Source: Thereva unica (Eukaryota; Arthropoda; Insecta; Diptera; Therevidae). From it: a stretch of 64,000 bases of DNA. Below are positions 11,645 through 24,137 of this stretch, in pieces. The translations under genes were made by a program, and so were the position numbers. The notes below the pieces were generated by a model, which was not told the origin of the DNA, did no database searches, and worked only from the letters and a program-made list of their open reading frames with translations. Location of the stretch: assembly GCA_949987705.1 (NCBI GenBank), contig OX465281.1, forward strand, positions 199,999,112 through 200,063,111, in the 5' to 3' direction. Within the stretch, counting starts at the first letter, position 1. Each line of letters opens with the position of its first letter.

Positions 11645-11730
11645 AAAGACATAGGGGCCCCATTATCCTAATATGCCCAGAGCCTCCAATACGTTAAAGG
11701 CGGGTTTGCATGCAGGCATTTTGACGTTGT
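11645..11730. repeat. Right inverted repeat of the hAT element
   Basis: Inverted partner of 6626-6710: the blocks GGGGCCCC, ATATGCCCAGAG and GGGTTTGCATGCAGG appear in mirrored order. It lies about 150 bp past the transposase stop, where a terminal repeat is expected. Confidence 0.5.
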
Positions 11731-11979
11731 CAGGCTAACAACGGGCAAGTTGATTTTTACTCGATATAACAATTTTGGGGCTCTTTAATCGCACAGAAAT
11801 TTGTATGTACTTCTCTCCATCTAGAATCCTGGTTCGAAAAGAGGAAGGAGAGAAAAGCACTAAAATATCTGTCCTATAAAAGCCCAATTTGGGTTGCCAC
11901 TTTGCCTTTGGGATGTAGAAGGACCTTAAAAGTCCCTAAACTCTTCCTGATTGCGACAGAGAGGTACATAGACTAGTAA

Positions 11980-12403
11980 AGGCTGATTTACAATATTCCG
12001 TGATTGCGGTGCGTCAGCGAGACGAGTTGTCGGACGATACTCGCTATCGCTGGAAACTCGCAGGTAGAATTACAATAATGCGAGTACGAATCTAGTTCAC
12101 TATGTCAAATTTTATAGTTTTGACACAATATATGACAAAAGTAACAACAAAAATCAACTAAACTTGGAAAGACAGATGACAGAAATAATTATTTAAAATT
12201 CAAAAATCTGTCATATGAGACTTGTCATCGCCTCTCGGAGCGTTAAAATTTCAATTTTTCCAAATTCTCTCGTCTCGTATTATCGCAAATCGCTGCATTG
12301 TACATTGCGGCATTTGAACACACGATATGGAAAACGTTTTGACAGTGCGTGCGAGACTCGTCTCGTTGTCGCATCGCACTCTCGCAACATTGTAAATCAG
12401 CCT
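11980..12403. mobile_element. Harbinger-type MITE (TIR AGGCTGATTTACAAT)
   Basis: A 424-bp element with ends AGGCTGATTTACAAT and ATTGTAAATCAGCCT, flanked by TAA at 11977-11979 and 12404-12406. A second inner pair rich in CGAGACGAG/CTCGTCTCG motifs is present. Its TIR is unrelated to that of the MITE at 8583. Confidence 0.88.
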
Positions 12404-12406
12404 TAA

Positions 12407-13060
12407 AGCGTTTATATGGAAATTATTTACGACGGCGATAAACTTACAGTTAACTTGAATTCGGCCTTGAATGAAAGTTGTACTCAGTACTCGATTCCAG
12501 CCTATAAGTAATGATACGAGTAAAAGTACTCGGTCAAATGTATCGAGTACTGATATGAGTAGAATCGAGAGCCAAATACTCATAAAGTAAAGAATCGAGC
12601 ACTGATTCCGTATCCGTCTTTCACTTTTCTGTCATATCCCATCAATGATATCAGATTTAAATAAGGCAAACGTTGTCACGTAAATCATTAGCCAAGGGCT
12701 TGAGGATTTTTCCGTCATACTGCTGACAACTTTTTAGTTTAGTTTAAGAGACTGAAATATGGGCCATTAAGTAATTTAAAAAAAATGAACCATTCCCTCC
12801 TGTAAAAAGCGAAGGCTCATTGACTTAATGCTACATTTTGATTGGTGAGACAGAAATGAATGGCGTACCGAAATCTTTTAGTTCTTCGACTTTTTAAAGG
12901 TATAAATCTTATAGCAACATTAAATATGCAAAAAAATAGCCCACAAATAAATTAAACTTCATCGGTTTGAAATGTGAAAATTATGGAATATTATAAAGTC
13001 AACATTCACCATCGGGTCATTCCATATCAAATCAACCAGTGTTTTGAACCTCCGATAGCT
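12407..13060. other. Unassigned stretch with CGAGTACT-type repeats
   Basis: Between 12480 and 12600 the motif GTACTCGATT and its complement recur several times. The rest shows no frame or repeat I recognise. Confidence 0.35.
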
Positions 13061-13067
13061 ATAATTT

Positions 13068-13190
13068 TTGGAACGAAGTTCCTTAACGTGGCTTGCGGGT
13101 AGAGTGAGTTGGGAGAAATCATCACTAAAGAAAATGCGCTATTTTGTATATGTATGCGTGCGAGTATCGATCCCAGTAGGCAATTTACGA
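13068..13190 (-). repeat. LOA-type element, 3' untranslated fragment
   Basis: The block GGAACGAAGTTCC, GTAGAGTGAGTTGGGAGAA and GCGTGCGAGTATCGATCCCA matches the 3' end of the LOA-type element at 34.08-34.2 kb in the same orientation. Similarity stops upstream of it, as expected for a 5'-truncated insertion. Confidence 0.7.
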
Positions 13191-13930
13191 ATTTACGAAA
13201 TCAGAATGCATTGTTTTTCTGAAGAAATTGTGACAGGAACCAATTTGCATCGATAGCTATAGAAAGAAATTGCAATGCAAAGTGTCATGCATGACGAACG
13301 TGCTTTGTAAAAAAATTAAGATGGCGATTCCAAGATGACGGACAATTGTTATAATTGCGGTCCCCGACCCCGGACATGGGTATCAAATGAAAAGAGTATG
13401 ACAGATATAATAGTATAAATAGCTGTGTGTCATCATTCTAAATTCATAATGGCCGCCGAAACAAAATGGTGGAACACATATCTTCGCTAGGACAAGATGC
13501 TCTCGTATCTTGAATGAAGCAAATTGTTGAGGGCAGCGTTTTTAAGTTTTGGTTTCAACATTTTGCGATATAAATTTTTCAGATACGTAGTTCGTATACA
13601 CGTTTAACTGGAAAACTATGTTACGTACATACACCGAGCTTTGTGACAAGGTGAAGCATTAGAGTTTATACTGGTGGGCTCAGCTCAGTAACGTTAAAAT
13701 TTTAAGATACGCCAGAATGTCGTGCAAGCGACGATATAATAGACTAAAAAGTAGAAAATGGAACCGATCAACATCAAATCCTGCTTATATGCATAGCTCG
13801 CGTAAAAAACCAAGATGGCGGTTCCAATATGACGCAGTTGTAAAAAAATCGTAAGCAACTTCGTTCCTGACGGTGGTCCCATTACCGCACCTATATTTTT
13901 TTATACATACATATATGTTCTTCTTGTGGA
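13191..13930. other. Unassigned stretch with AAGATGGCGATTCC-type motifs
   Basis: Related motifs occur at about 13318 (AAGATGGCGATTCCAAGATG), 13450 and 13812 (AAGATGGCGGTTCCAATATG). Similar ones occur in inverted form near 60.82 and 61.28 kb. This looks like a diverged dispersed repeat; no frame is convincing. Confidence 0.4.
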
Positions 13931-13934
13931 TATC

Positions 13935-14390
13935 TAAAGTAACGAAGAGTTGGGACTATCTTCCTAAGATCCTGGTTGACTCAGGTTTTTTAAGTCGCTG
14001 TGCGCAATTTAGAGAGAGTCGTTATAATCTGAGAGGACCACCTCTTTTACATATCAACTCCTCTAACACGAATTACGCCAGATTTGAACCTGTCAATCGC
14101 ATGTTCATTAACGTGAACCAAAGTGTTAAAGTCTTTATCGTTAGCATTAGTAGATAAAGATGTCCTTAAAAGGAGTCTTTTTAATCTCACGTGACCGCTT
14201 ATGCCAGCACTTGGTTGTGGTGGTTGGAGGTGGTTGTGGGGTTAAGATGTAGATCAAATTAGAGTGTCTGTTGAGGGCCAGTAAGTTAAGTAGTTTAGAA
14301 TAGGCTAGAATAATTAACTTTAAGCATCGGTTAAATTTCTATTAAGATAGATGGTAAGTTAATAAATAAAACTGCTTTTAAAAAAAAGTG
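13935..14390 (+). pseudogene. Non-LTR family D 3' end with poly(A)
   Basis: The frame at 13930-14157 carries the C-terminus CAQFRESRYNLRGPPLLHIN, then SSNTNYARFEPVNRMFINVN, matching the copy at 63.35 kb almost residue for residue. A 3' untranslated region of about 220 bp follows and ends AATAAATAAAACTGC, then an A-rich tail near 14380. It is 5'-truncated. Confidence 0.82.
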
Positions 14391-14580
14391 TATGCACAAA
14401 TTATATATTTTTTTTTAAATTGAAAACAAATTATTTTGATTATGTATGTATTTCCAAAACAAAATTTTCAAAATGCCGGAAATTTTTTTATTCTTACTAT
14501 TAATACTATGTTGTATATCAAATTAAGCCTTATTAAAGCCGGAGAAATTGGTGCCACTTTAAGCTATATGTCAATAGATT

Positions 14581-14612
14581 TACTATTATTATTATTATTA
14601 TTATTATTTATT
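14581..14612. repeat. (TTA)n tail of the downstream non-LTR element
   Basis: On the minus strand this reads AATAAATAATAATAAT..., directly after the 3' untranslated region of the element at 14.6-17.6 kb. It is therefore best read as that element's TAA-repeat tail instead of a free microsatellite. Confidence 0.7.
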
Positions 14613-14837
14613 AAAATTCATTGGTACATAAAGATAATTATAATCTTAACACGCTATGACACGTATGTACATCAAAAAAAATGGAAAAAGTTTATATAAA
14701 TCAATAAAACAAAATTAAACTAAAAATTGACTTAAAATTAAGATACGCTACCTAAGAGAAAGAGAGAGAGAAAAGAAAAAAGAAAAAGAAAGGAAGAAAT
14801 ATTAAAGAAAAAAAAAACTAACTAATTTGATGGAAGA

Positions 14838-17630
14838 TTATTGACTTCTAAGGTAAATAGATACAAGCTTCCTGAACACGTTCATAGACCTCGCACTCTG
14901 AATGGCGTGTGGCAAATTGTTCCACATGCGAAGACAGTGAACAAAAAAGGACCTTTGCCCAACAAGGTGATGGACTCTAGGCGGGATAAAAAGTATTTTC
15001 CTTGTTGTACGACCGCGATGAAGATACTCGAGGAGGTAGGACGGACGTTCATTGGACTGAAGTTTATAGATGAACAATACTGCCTTGAGGAAAAGGTATT
15101 GGTCAAGCGTGCAACCCAGGATAGAAGAGCGGTAAGGGCTTATATGGTCAAACCTGCGGAGGTTATATACAAACCTGGTACAATCATTAAAGGCAACGTT
15201 AAGTTTGGCCCGGCAAGAGGCATCTGGGGACGGAAAGACTGAGCAAGCGTAAGTGAAGTGAGGTAGCACTAAGGATTTGATAAGCTTTGACCGAACACTT
15301 GTAGGCAGAATGGACGCGAACAGCCAGAGGCGGCGCAAATTACCGTATATTTTGGATAATGTATGATCAGTTTGATCACAGCAAGTTAGTTGTGTGTTCA
15401 GGTAAACACCTAGGTTCTTCACTCGTGGCTGGTAGGGTAAGGTTGTATGCATAAGAGTAATAGGCGGTAAATACGAGGTATCTAACTCACTCCTGTACAT
15501 TGCGATGCATGTAGACTTGGCGGCATTTAGATGTAACTGATTTGATAATGACCATTGATATACTCGCTCCAGGTCAGCATTGATGTTGAAGACACAGTTT
15601 TCCACTAACCCAAGAGGACTATTTGAATAAAGCTGAACATCATCCGCATACATGTGGAGTTTGCAATCCTTGACAGTATTACAGATATCATTAATGTAGA
15701 TGCTGAAAAGTAATGGCCCTAGAATGGAGCCCTGCGGCACCCCACATGTAATTGGTGATGGATCAGAGATAGAATCTTGAAATCATACCATTTGGGAACG
15801 ATTACTTAAGTAATTCCGAATTAAGGAGATCGCTGAGGGGGAGAAACCCATATAGTTTGATAATTTAGTTTCGAGAAGCTTATGATTGACACTATCAAAT
15901 GCCTTGCTAAAGTCGAGAAGAATCAGAAATGCAATGTTATCACCATCAAGAGCCATTCGAAGGTCAGTAGTTACCTTTAGCAGCGCAGTTTCGCAGCTAC
16001 TACTTTTCCGGAAGCCGGACTGTGTACTTGACAGCAAAGACCACATTTCACAGTGGGCTTGGATTTGCCATGACATTAATTTCTCAAGTACTTTGCCTAA
16101 GAAACATAGGGTACTGATGGGGCGATAATCAGAGGGGTTTTTCGGGGATTTGCATTTGGGTAAGGCAATTACTTTCGCTTTTTTCCATTGAAGTGGAAAA
16201 TAAGATTTCGTGAGGCAGTTATTAAAAATGTGTGTAAGATAGGGGAAGATTACAGGAAAAATGCACTTAAGGAAGGTTGGCGGAAGATCATCAAGTCCAA
16301 CGGATGCTGACTTTATGGAGTAAAAAGCTTTGTGAACTTCAGAGTAATCCACATTGCGAAAACTGAAGTACCTAAGGTTGTCATCAATTAGTCTCGAGCA
16401 GGAATTGCCACTGGTATTGTTGACAATCGTGGTAAAATAGTTGTTTAGTTCGTTTGCAGTGAGGCTGCTCTGGACTGCACAGTCATCACCATGAATCCCA
16501 AGTTTCTTCGCGTTAGCCCAAAATTTCTTCGAGGGTAGGGATGGGCTGAGTTTGGCCGAAAAGAACTTCAGTTTTGCTTTGCGGATAGTCGAGGTGACTA
16601 CATTCCTGACGGCTGTGTAAGCTCTACGGTTCACTTCAGTTTTATTTCTCTTATATCTTCTAAACAGGTATTCTCTCTCAGATATAAGACGTTTTATGTG
16701 AGGGGAGAGCCAAGGTGAGGTAGAGGGAAGTATGCGTTTAACTTTGATTGGGGCAAACGATTCGAGAAGGTGCTTGCACAGAAGGCTAAAGTGTGCTACT
16801 TGGTCATCAATGTCATGAAACCAGAAAACATTGTCCCAAGAAAGTACGGAACATTCATGTAATAGATCAGGAGTGTTAATGGCCTTATAATCACGGTAGG
16901 AAAGAGTTTTATTCTCGCTGCTTTCAATTGTGAAGTTGAGGGAAAGATATAGGATGTCGTGATCAAGATAACTTGGGGGGCTGATCTGATTGTGAAATAA
17001 GACATTCCCTCTATCCGACACGAAAAATATGTCCAGCAAGGATGGATTAGAGGTGTTACAATACGTTGGAAGTTGATTGATTGGCTTCAGGTCAAAAGTT
17101 TTGAAAAAGGTTAGGAAATTATTGCGCAGAGAGCTGTATGATAGGATATTGACGTTAAAATCTCCTCCAACAATGATGCTATCATAATTGTGAGTTGCTT
17201 CGGAGAGCCACATTTCCAGTTCACTGGCTACAGGTAACGAAAATGTGCGAGGAGGACAGTAAACCACGGTCGCAAGGCATTTTCTAACACCACACACAAT
17301 TTCAACACTAAGAAATTCTAGAGCATTGGATATAGATTCTTTTACCTTAAAACAGCGGAGACCTTTTTTAACATAAACAGCAACTCCGCCACCAGGGCGA
17401 TCCTTCCGATCATTTCTAAATAAACTGTACCCATCGATTGATACAGATATTGAAGGAACATGATCGCGAAGTGAGGCTTCGGATACCAACAAGACATGGA
17501 TGTTGGACCCAAGAAAAATTTCCCGCAGTTCATCTATTTTATTACGTAGACTTCTCGCATTGATGTGACAAAAATTTAATCCACGAGCCCTACTTTGAAA
17601 TATGTTGAGCAAAGTTCTAATTTTGTTCAT
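14838..17630 (-). pseudogene. Non-LTR ORF2 (endonuclease + RT), one in-frame stop
   Basis: An endonuclease-reverse transcriptase of about 929 codons that copies element RNA at a nicked target. Endonuclease: CHINARSLRNKIDELREIF, SEASL, VVYCPPR, GGDFNVN and SYLDHDILY, about residues 20-235. RT: DYRPISTLCFLGKVLEKL, FRKSSSCETALL, LDFSKAFDSVNH, GVPQGSILGPLLF and the catalytic MYADDVQLYS. C-terminus: FNDCTRFVYNLRRFDHISPY and RSFFVHCLRMWNNLPHA. The frame is broken only once, by TGA at 15783-15785 between SNRSQMV and FQDSIS; downstream the same frame continues to a stop at 14838. No ORF1 is recognisable. A relative sits inside Gypsy pol at 50.7-54.0 kb. Clade within the jockey/CR1/I group is uncertain. 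Confidence 0.92.
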
Positions 17631-17640
17631 GTCAAAAAGG

Positions 17641-18580
17641 TAAGGTTTTACTACCTAGGTCGCCAGTGCGAGGTGGCAGAAAGTGTAAAGGATGCACGAT
17701 GTTTGAAAAATGAAGTTCTAAGACTAAGCAATAATAATCCATCATTACAAAAAAGAAAACTGAAATAGTATATAAAAAAATTAAAACGAAAAGAAAAGAC
17801 AAAAGAATGGAAAAAAAAGAAAATATAAAAAAGGTAACAAAACCGTAACTACTAATCATTACGACGATTAAAAGAAATCGAAAGAAATTTAAAAAAAAGA
17901 AAAATATATGTCAAATAGATTTACTAGACCAATTTAAAGAGTTAAAAATTTATCAAAATTTTGCGTTTTTCGTTTTCTTGAAAATTAATAATGAAATAAA
18001 TAGAAAAATTAACGAAATAATCTGAAAATTTGGTTTTTGTTCTCAGTTTCCACCAGAAGAACAAACTTTAAAAAAATTAGGGTGTTTGAAGTCCATGAAG
18101 TCCAAAATTAATTAAAAATTGGTAAATTTGATATTTCACAGCCATGAGACCGGTGGTGCCAAGTGAACGATTTGGGTTGTCTAAACATGATTTTCACAAC
18201 CCGCAGTTCGAAAAACTGGTGGTTTAGAAATATGCGAATTTTCGAGTTTTTTCGCCTTTGCGGGGTAACATATCGTTGGTGTTGGGTAGGACACGATTAC
18301 AAAATGAGTTTGTAAGAGGAGCCTCTTTTTCCTTTTGAACCAGTACGAGTCCAATGACTCACTTCAAATGATGCGAGGTGCCATTGTATTTCTAGCACGT
18401 CACGTACCGAATGGCTTAAATTTTGCGATGCGGGTAGATCTATTGCGTTTGCAATATAATTTTTGTTAACTGTATAAGGAAAAACATATTTACAGATTTA
18501 AAATGAAACTCCCTAAAATTGAAAATAACACGAAAATATTTTATTTGGTATAGATAGATAGATATTTAAAAATTGTATCT
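17641..18580. other. Unassigned stretch
   Basis: The first part may be the 5' region of the non-LTR element. No stable frame, inverted repeat or known motif was found in the rest. Confidence 0.35.
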
Positions 18581-18584
18581 GTGA

Positions 18585-18900
18585 CACTTTGTTGCCACTT
18601 CACCTATTTCTTCTTTCTCCCAGAACTTGACCCGCTTTAGAAAAGAGGCGTTCAGAAGACATAAAAGTTGCAACGATACACAGTCTTAGTTTAAAAAGTT
18701 GTTAGTGTATAGGCTATTGACCTTTTCTCGAATACCACCACTTTGCTAGGTCTTTGTATCATGGCAACAGTGGTTCTACAAGGTACATATTTATCTATGG
18801 CTCCAGTTGTTTGATTTGTGGTTTTTATTAAGAGTCACTCATCTGCTTATCAAAGTCATCCCAAATACTAGACTCCAGCTCCGAAAGCGGAGACAATGTT
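18585..18900 (-). pseudogene. hAT C-terminal dimerisation relic
   Basis: Reading the minus strand in shifting frames gives SELESSIWDDFD, NMYLVEPLLP, YKDLAKWWYSRKG, LCIVATFMSSERLFSKAGQV and LGERRNR. The run ATxMSSERLFSKAGxVLxxRRNR is the signature of the hAT dimerisation domain found in BED-finger transposases. Stops interrupt it and nothing else of the gene is preserved. Confidence 0.8.
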
Positions 18901-19139
18901 GTAGTTGTAGATATTGGCATGGCTTCAGAATCACGGTTTTTGAATTAATTATGCATTAAACTGACCCAGAGTAGTTATGAAAGCTATGCCTCCAGAAAGT
19001 ATAAGAGTTATAAGTCCTGAACTTTAAACATTATTTTTCAAAATTGATACAACTTTTAGTTGTGTTTTAATTGAATTAAGACCAGAAGAAGTGTTTTAGA
19101 GGAATTTAGTTTATTAACTATTGACAGCAAAGTATTTAC
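18901..19139. other. Unassigned spacer
   Basis: Nothing recognised. Confidence 0.3.
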
Positions 19140-20433
19140 GAAAATCATAAATCGAGGCTACATAAAATCGAGAGCAAACAAGCCGGAAAGATCCAGCGGG
19201 ATTTAGACCACATCCAGGATGCATTGATCAAATATTCGCTCTCCGTCAGCTAGTGGAAAAAAATTCTTTGCGTCAAACGAACTATCGTCGTTTTCATCGA
19301 TTTCAAATCCGCTTTCGATTGCGTCGATTGGAACAACTTGAAAACCGAACGCGTGTCGCTGAAAATCATCCAACTTCTCCAAGCGTCTTACGATGGCTCA
19401 ATCAGCAGCGTTCGTATTCGAAGCGACTTAACCGAGGAGTTTCCGATTCAAATGGGTGTCCAACCGAGAGAGAGGTCGTTTCTTCTCTTCAACGTTGTGA
19501 TCGACGCGATTATGCGTGCAGCATTCGATAGACGACGCGGAGTTCGATACGACGACAACAACTTCCTAACAGACTTGATGATCGCCGACGATAGCGCCGT
19601 CTTTGCCGACACGGATACCGAATCAACGGGCATCTTATATGACATTTCCCGCATCACCCAGTCCTACGGATGAAAAACCAATGTAGAAAAGAACAAAGTG
19701 CTCACAACAGGCGGATCGAGGGCCAATGTTCACCTCGATGGAACGCGAATCGAACAAGTTCCGATGTTCAAATATTTGGGGCATTGGTTGAGGAAACTAA
19801 AGTAGCATCGACGTCCGACGTTCCCATCCGCATCGATCAGACAACAGCAACATTCGCCTCACTTAAGTGGTGTGCATATGGTAATGAGCAAATATTTCCA
19901 TCAAAGCAAAAGTACTCCTGTACTGAACGTTGATCCTTCCGATTTTTCTTTATGGATCTGAAACGCGGACACTGCTCAAAACAGACGTTAAGAAGCTCGA
20001 GGTCTTCTAAATGCGATGCTTGAAGCAGATCCGCGGTGTCTGACTCCGCGATCGCCTTTGAAACGAGGCAGTTCGACAAAGATGCCATCAGCAGACACGG
20101 ATAGAAGAAGAAATGCAAAAACATCAAATACGGTGGTTTGGACATGTTCGCCGAATGGATGATGACTGCTTGCCCCGTAAACCTCTCTGGCGAGACCGCC
20201 CCGCAGACTGGAGAATCCACCGAGTGGCACCGAAAAGAAACCTGGCTAAAGAATATCGAGGGTTACCTAAAGAATCAACGATTATCAGTTATCGAGGCTT
20301 GAGACGTTGCCAAAAACCGGCAAGAATGGAAACGAATCGTGAATAGAGTTCGAGACCCAGCGGAATCGACAACAGCGTATCCCTTGCGGGGAACATCCCG
20401 CTCGGACCGCCAGCTAACGGATCAAAGAAGAAG
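19140..20433 (+). pseudogene. RTE-like RT relic with complete 3' end
   Basis: Broken RT domain in at least four frame segments. It reads FRPHPGCIDQIFALRQLVEK, IDFKSAFDCVDWNNL, RVSLKIIQLLQASYDGS, TEEFPIQMGVQ, LFNVVIDAIMRAAFDRRRGV and the catalytic IADDSAVFADTDTES. It then gives a C-terminal block with IQVRWFGHV-like residues (HQIRWFGHVRRMDDDCLPRK) and ends in SDRQLTDQRRRR. The 3' end is the GAAGAAGAAGATGATGA tract near 20422-20440. The last ~200 bp are a close relative of the insert at 55814-56031, so the same family has moved more than once. RTE assignment is by motif style only. Confidence 0.82.
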
Positions 20434-20813
20434 AAGATGATGATTAAGTAGGGTGCGCAGATTAGTTGAGAAGGATTTTGGTACCTTGGCCAACAAGTTT
20501 CAAATATTGCAGAAAGAAAGAAATCTTTCTGTGGAAAGATGGAGCTTATCACTTTAACTTGTTGCGTTATACATAACTACATCAGGAAGCATGACGGTAT
20601 GCTGTATGATGAAGAAGTTGCTATAGAAAACACTACGAGCATCACTATTACATCAACTTGGTGGGAAAATGAATTTTTCATTACTTGACTTGGAAGATCC
20701 GTGGGAAATCGTTCTACTGAGTCTGCGCTGCAGCTTCGTAATCGATTCTGCCAATATTTAAATGGAGAGGGCTTCGTACCCTGGCAATGGGAAGCAATCA
20801 AAAAATTCACTTT
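20434..20813. other. Unassigned stretch
   Basis: Contains a short motif GTAATCGATTCTGCCAATATTTAA-like region but no frame or repeat I can name. Confidence 0.3.
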
Positions 20814-21192
20814 GCCCCCTTTTACACGGGCGGACACTGAACAGACACCGAACAGACAAAACGAACGAAAAAACTGGGTATATAGAGGAAGACGATGGGG
20901 GGGGGGGGCGGACCAGAACGAACTGTGAACGAACAGTTTGACAGCTCCTGCGTTGTTGTTGTTGCTAGAATGAGAAGGCAAACGAAAATTTCAAAAAGTC
21001 AGAACAGCAAGCCATGAAGTTTTTATAAAAGCAACAACAAAACTAAATCATTTTTGACATTTTTCGTTCGTTTGTCCGTTCATTGGTGTCCGCCCGTGTA
21101 AATGCCTAGCCGACACTCCACCGGGCTTCAAAAGAGAATTAACGACTATAGTTAAGTTTTGTCTGTTCGGTGTCCGCTCGTCTAAAAAGGGC
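20814..21192. mobile_element. MITE with GCCCCCTTTTACACG ends
   Basis: A 379-bp element. The left end GCCCCCTTTTACACGGGCGG pairs with the right end CCGCTCGTCTAAAAAGGGC. CTTT lies on both sides (20810-20813 and 21193-21196), a possible 4-bp duplication. An extra inner inverted copy of GGCGGACAC...GTGTCCGCC at 21088-21102 gives a nested hairpin. A run of G10 lies at about 20898-20907. Confidence 0.75.
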
Positions 21193-21199
21193 CTTTCTA

Positions 21200-22430
21200 G
21201 AATATAATTTAAAAAAAAAACATAAAATTTCTCGAAAAAAGCATGGCTGTATTCACAAACGAAACCCTATGACTAATCATAAGAAAATAGGAACTGTTCT
21301 ATGTTCCAAAAAATCATGTGAGTTTGTCATAAGCGAACTCTCAAGAAAAATTATGTGGTGTGAATTGCTGAATATGGAATGGAACCCAGGACTTGCCTTG
21401 CATCAAATCATGTGATAAAATCATATGGTGTAAACTGCTATTAATTAAAAATTGATTGATTTGTTATGGAATGAGCCCATCATAATCTTATTTAAAAAAT
21501 GTTAGAAAAGAAATTGTTTCTATTTAATCGATAAGATTTGTCAATTTTCTGAACGATACATAATTATGTATTAATTAATGGTGCAAAGTTAATAACATAA
21601 CATTAGTAATAGTTTAATAAATGGATTACTTCCAAACTAATGTCTTTTTCTAATTTTTCTAAAATTTATGTAATATTAAATCCCAAATTTATCATTATTA
21701 CAAACGTAAAATCGATTTTTATTACTACAAATATAAAACAATGATCATATATGCAACACTCAAACAATGAACACAGTTATTCAACAGAATTATCTTTAAC
21801 GTTTCTCAGAAAACCAAAGTTGAAAATCAGCATATTATTCACAATCAGTAGCAAATTCTCTGCTAGTTCTTTTGAATTATAATATCAAAACAATCAGCAG
21901 GACAGAAAGTTCGACAAATTTCAAAGGTGTTGCACGTCTCATTAAATCTCATTTGGGCGATAATAAATTACAAAACACTAAAAAACCAATTTCGATTTTC
22001 CCAAAAAAGCAAAAAAAAATAATGATGCTGAATACTTAAATAGCCGCTAATCATTTAATCTAAAGGACACAAAACCCGTGAAACAAGCTAGACAACATCA
22101 TAACAATCACCGAATCGTTTAAATTCAGCCACTGAACAAAATCTTACTTCTTTTGATATCTGGTTTGTAGGCTCACGTTGAATGAAAAGAAATAAATATG
22201 CTGGATGTATTTAGATCTGGTATTCCTTTAGGATATTTTGTACAGTCTTTATATTTGCAATCACGGAATCATATCACAAAAATAATGCACAAGCAACTAT
22301 CAATATTCACTTTTTAAAACTAGCTGCCGAGGAAGTTCCTAAATCCGAATTGATAAACCAACCGCGATCGAGATTGAAAGTCACACTTCAAATATTTTTC
22401 AAATCAAATTCTCATCTCAACATCGCCGAG
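21200..22430. other. Unassigned AT-rich DNA
   Basis: No coding frame or repeat structure was recognised in about 1.2 kb. Confidence 0.4.
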
Positions 22431-24130
22431 TGAATTGATCATGCGCGCGATCTGTGCTCCTCGCCGGTTAAGTCGCGACTCAAAGTTAATTTTGGACACA
22501 TCGCGCGATCACACTGGAGTCTCACTGGACATCTTTTCTTGGGTGTCTCAATCTCTGGACATTGAACACGTTCACTTTTGTCTAGACGACACGATCGTCC
22601 AACTCATCAACTTTGGATGCTGCTTTTGATTGCTGGTAAAACTATTAAAAGCCGGTATCAATGGTATCGACACCTTTTCGTATTTTTTTAGTATTATATG
22701 GCTTTGTTAATGCAGATTGGATATATTGAAAAAAAAGCATCAGCTGCCGCAGCAGCAATAACAAACATCTTGCATTTGAATCCATTATCATTACCCGCCA
22801 GATTGCTGGTTGGCCTGGTAGTATCATCACCTGCAGAGCTATCTGATCTCCACTATAGTGTAGATGTCGTAAATTTCAAAGCATTTCGACCGTTTCTTTT
22901 TTTACACCTGAAAAGTAAAATTTTTGAACTTTTGGATATCGTTGATCCCAGATTTTTGGAAATTAAAAAATTACGTCGCTCTTTTTGGTGGTGATAGTCT
23001 TTCTCTAATTTGCGGCTAATTTATTTTTGGAATTTTATTCCCCGAAATGTTAATGAACTTCAAATTTGAACAGAAATCGATCGATAGTTTTTGTTGTTGT
23101 ATGTGTGGAGCCTTACACTTTTTTTACACTTTTCCCACTATTTATAGGTGGAAATTTTGTTTAGATTTTGGGAGGTAGCATTTGGTGCACACACGTTCTG
23201 TTTGTTACCTGCACTTTATCAATAATATTCTCAAGGTGATCTTCTTGGATTAGAACGTGTCCAGAATAATATTCTTCTTGAGAGTTTTTTCGGGGTGAAT
23301 CTCTGATTTTGGAACATCTTCTAGTTTACTTTTTGGATAAATGAGTAATAAGAGTGAAATTTTTAATATAATTCCGATGTTCTTGTTTATATGATATATT
23401 GAGTTATAAATTTGGTTTAAATTAAATTGGCATAAAAATGTGTGGGGGTTAGCACAAATATTTCGAAATTTAACCATGATTTTTGACATTTAGGAAATTA
23501 GATATTGAGAGAAATAGACGAAATGTAATAAGTATATGGTTTTTTTAAATAATAACATATGGTGTGCTCATTTTAACCATATACAGTGAAAAAACATAAT
23601 AACCAAAATATGATTTGCGGCAGACGGTCGAATTCTGTACTTATAGAGAAAGTTGCCCATCTCTTTCTAGTTCACTTTAATCATTAATTCACAGTGCTTG
23701 TTTTTTAAGTTTTTTTATATCAGAAAACATTTATATTTTCCCAAACACTTAATCTGACACTTATATTATATCTTGTTTTCTAAATTAAATCCAAACTTGA
23801 AATTTAAAATAAATAAAATATAACTAGTGTAATTATCAATAAAATAGAGCCACTTTTTAACCAGAATCTTAAAATTAGCTCAGGTGACAAGAATGTTTCT
23901 TGCCTGAATAAACCTGGAAACAAGGAATTTAACCACGAGGTTTTTGGACGAAATCTGTAAGATTTAATTCTTCCTCACATGATAAAACGTATGAATGCGA
24001 ATGAATGAACTGAGATACCCGTTTGATAACACTAAATTGCTTGTTATTGTAGTCAATTAGACGTGGCTGATAGGCGAAGTCCCAACTTCCTATGCTTCCT
24101 TGTCTACTTTTTGCTTGCATCGAAATGATC
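22431..24130. other. Unassigned DNA, two weak frames
   Basis: Frames of 64 and 98 codons (22435-22629 and 22698-22994, plus) lack known motifs. The second has a short alanine run (KKASAAAAAITN). The surrounding sequence from 23000 to 24130 is AT-rich and shows no element ends. A host exon cannot be excluded but nothing supports one. Confidence 0.35.
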
Positions 24131-24137
24131 GTTTGGG

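Larger units (their letters stand above)
14581..17640 (-). mobile_element. Non-LTR retrotransposon (family A)
   Basis: Extent of the element: ORF2, a purine-rich 3' untranslated region (14700-14837, visible as GAGAGAGAGAAAAG on plus) and a TAA-repeat tail. The 5' end cannot be placed and may extend past 17640. Confidence 0.8.

Noticed and set aside
14841..15242. A 133-codon plus-strand frame
   Set aside because: It is antisense to the non-LTR ORF2 with clear RT motifs on the other strand.
22698..22994. A 98-codon frame with an alanine run as a possible host exon
   Set aside because: No splice context, no motif and no conserved neighbour; listed only as unassigned.
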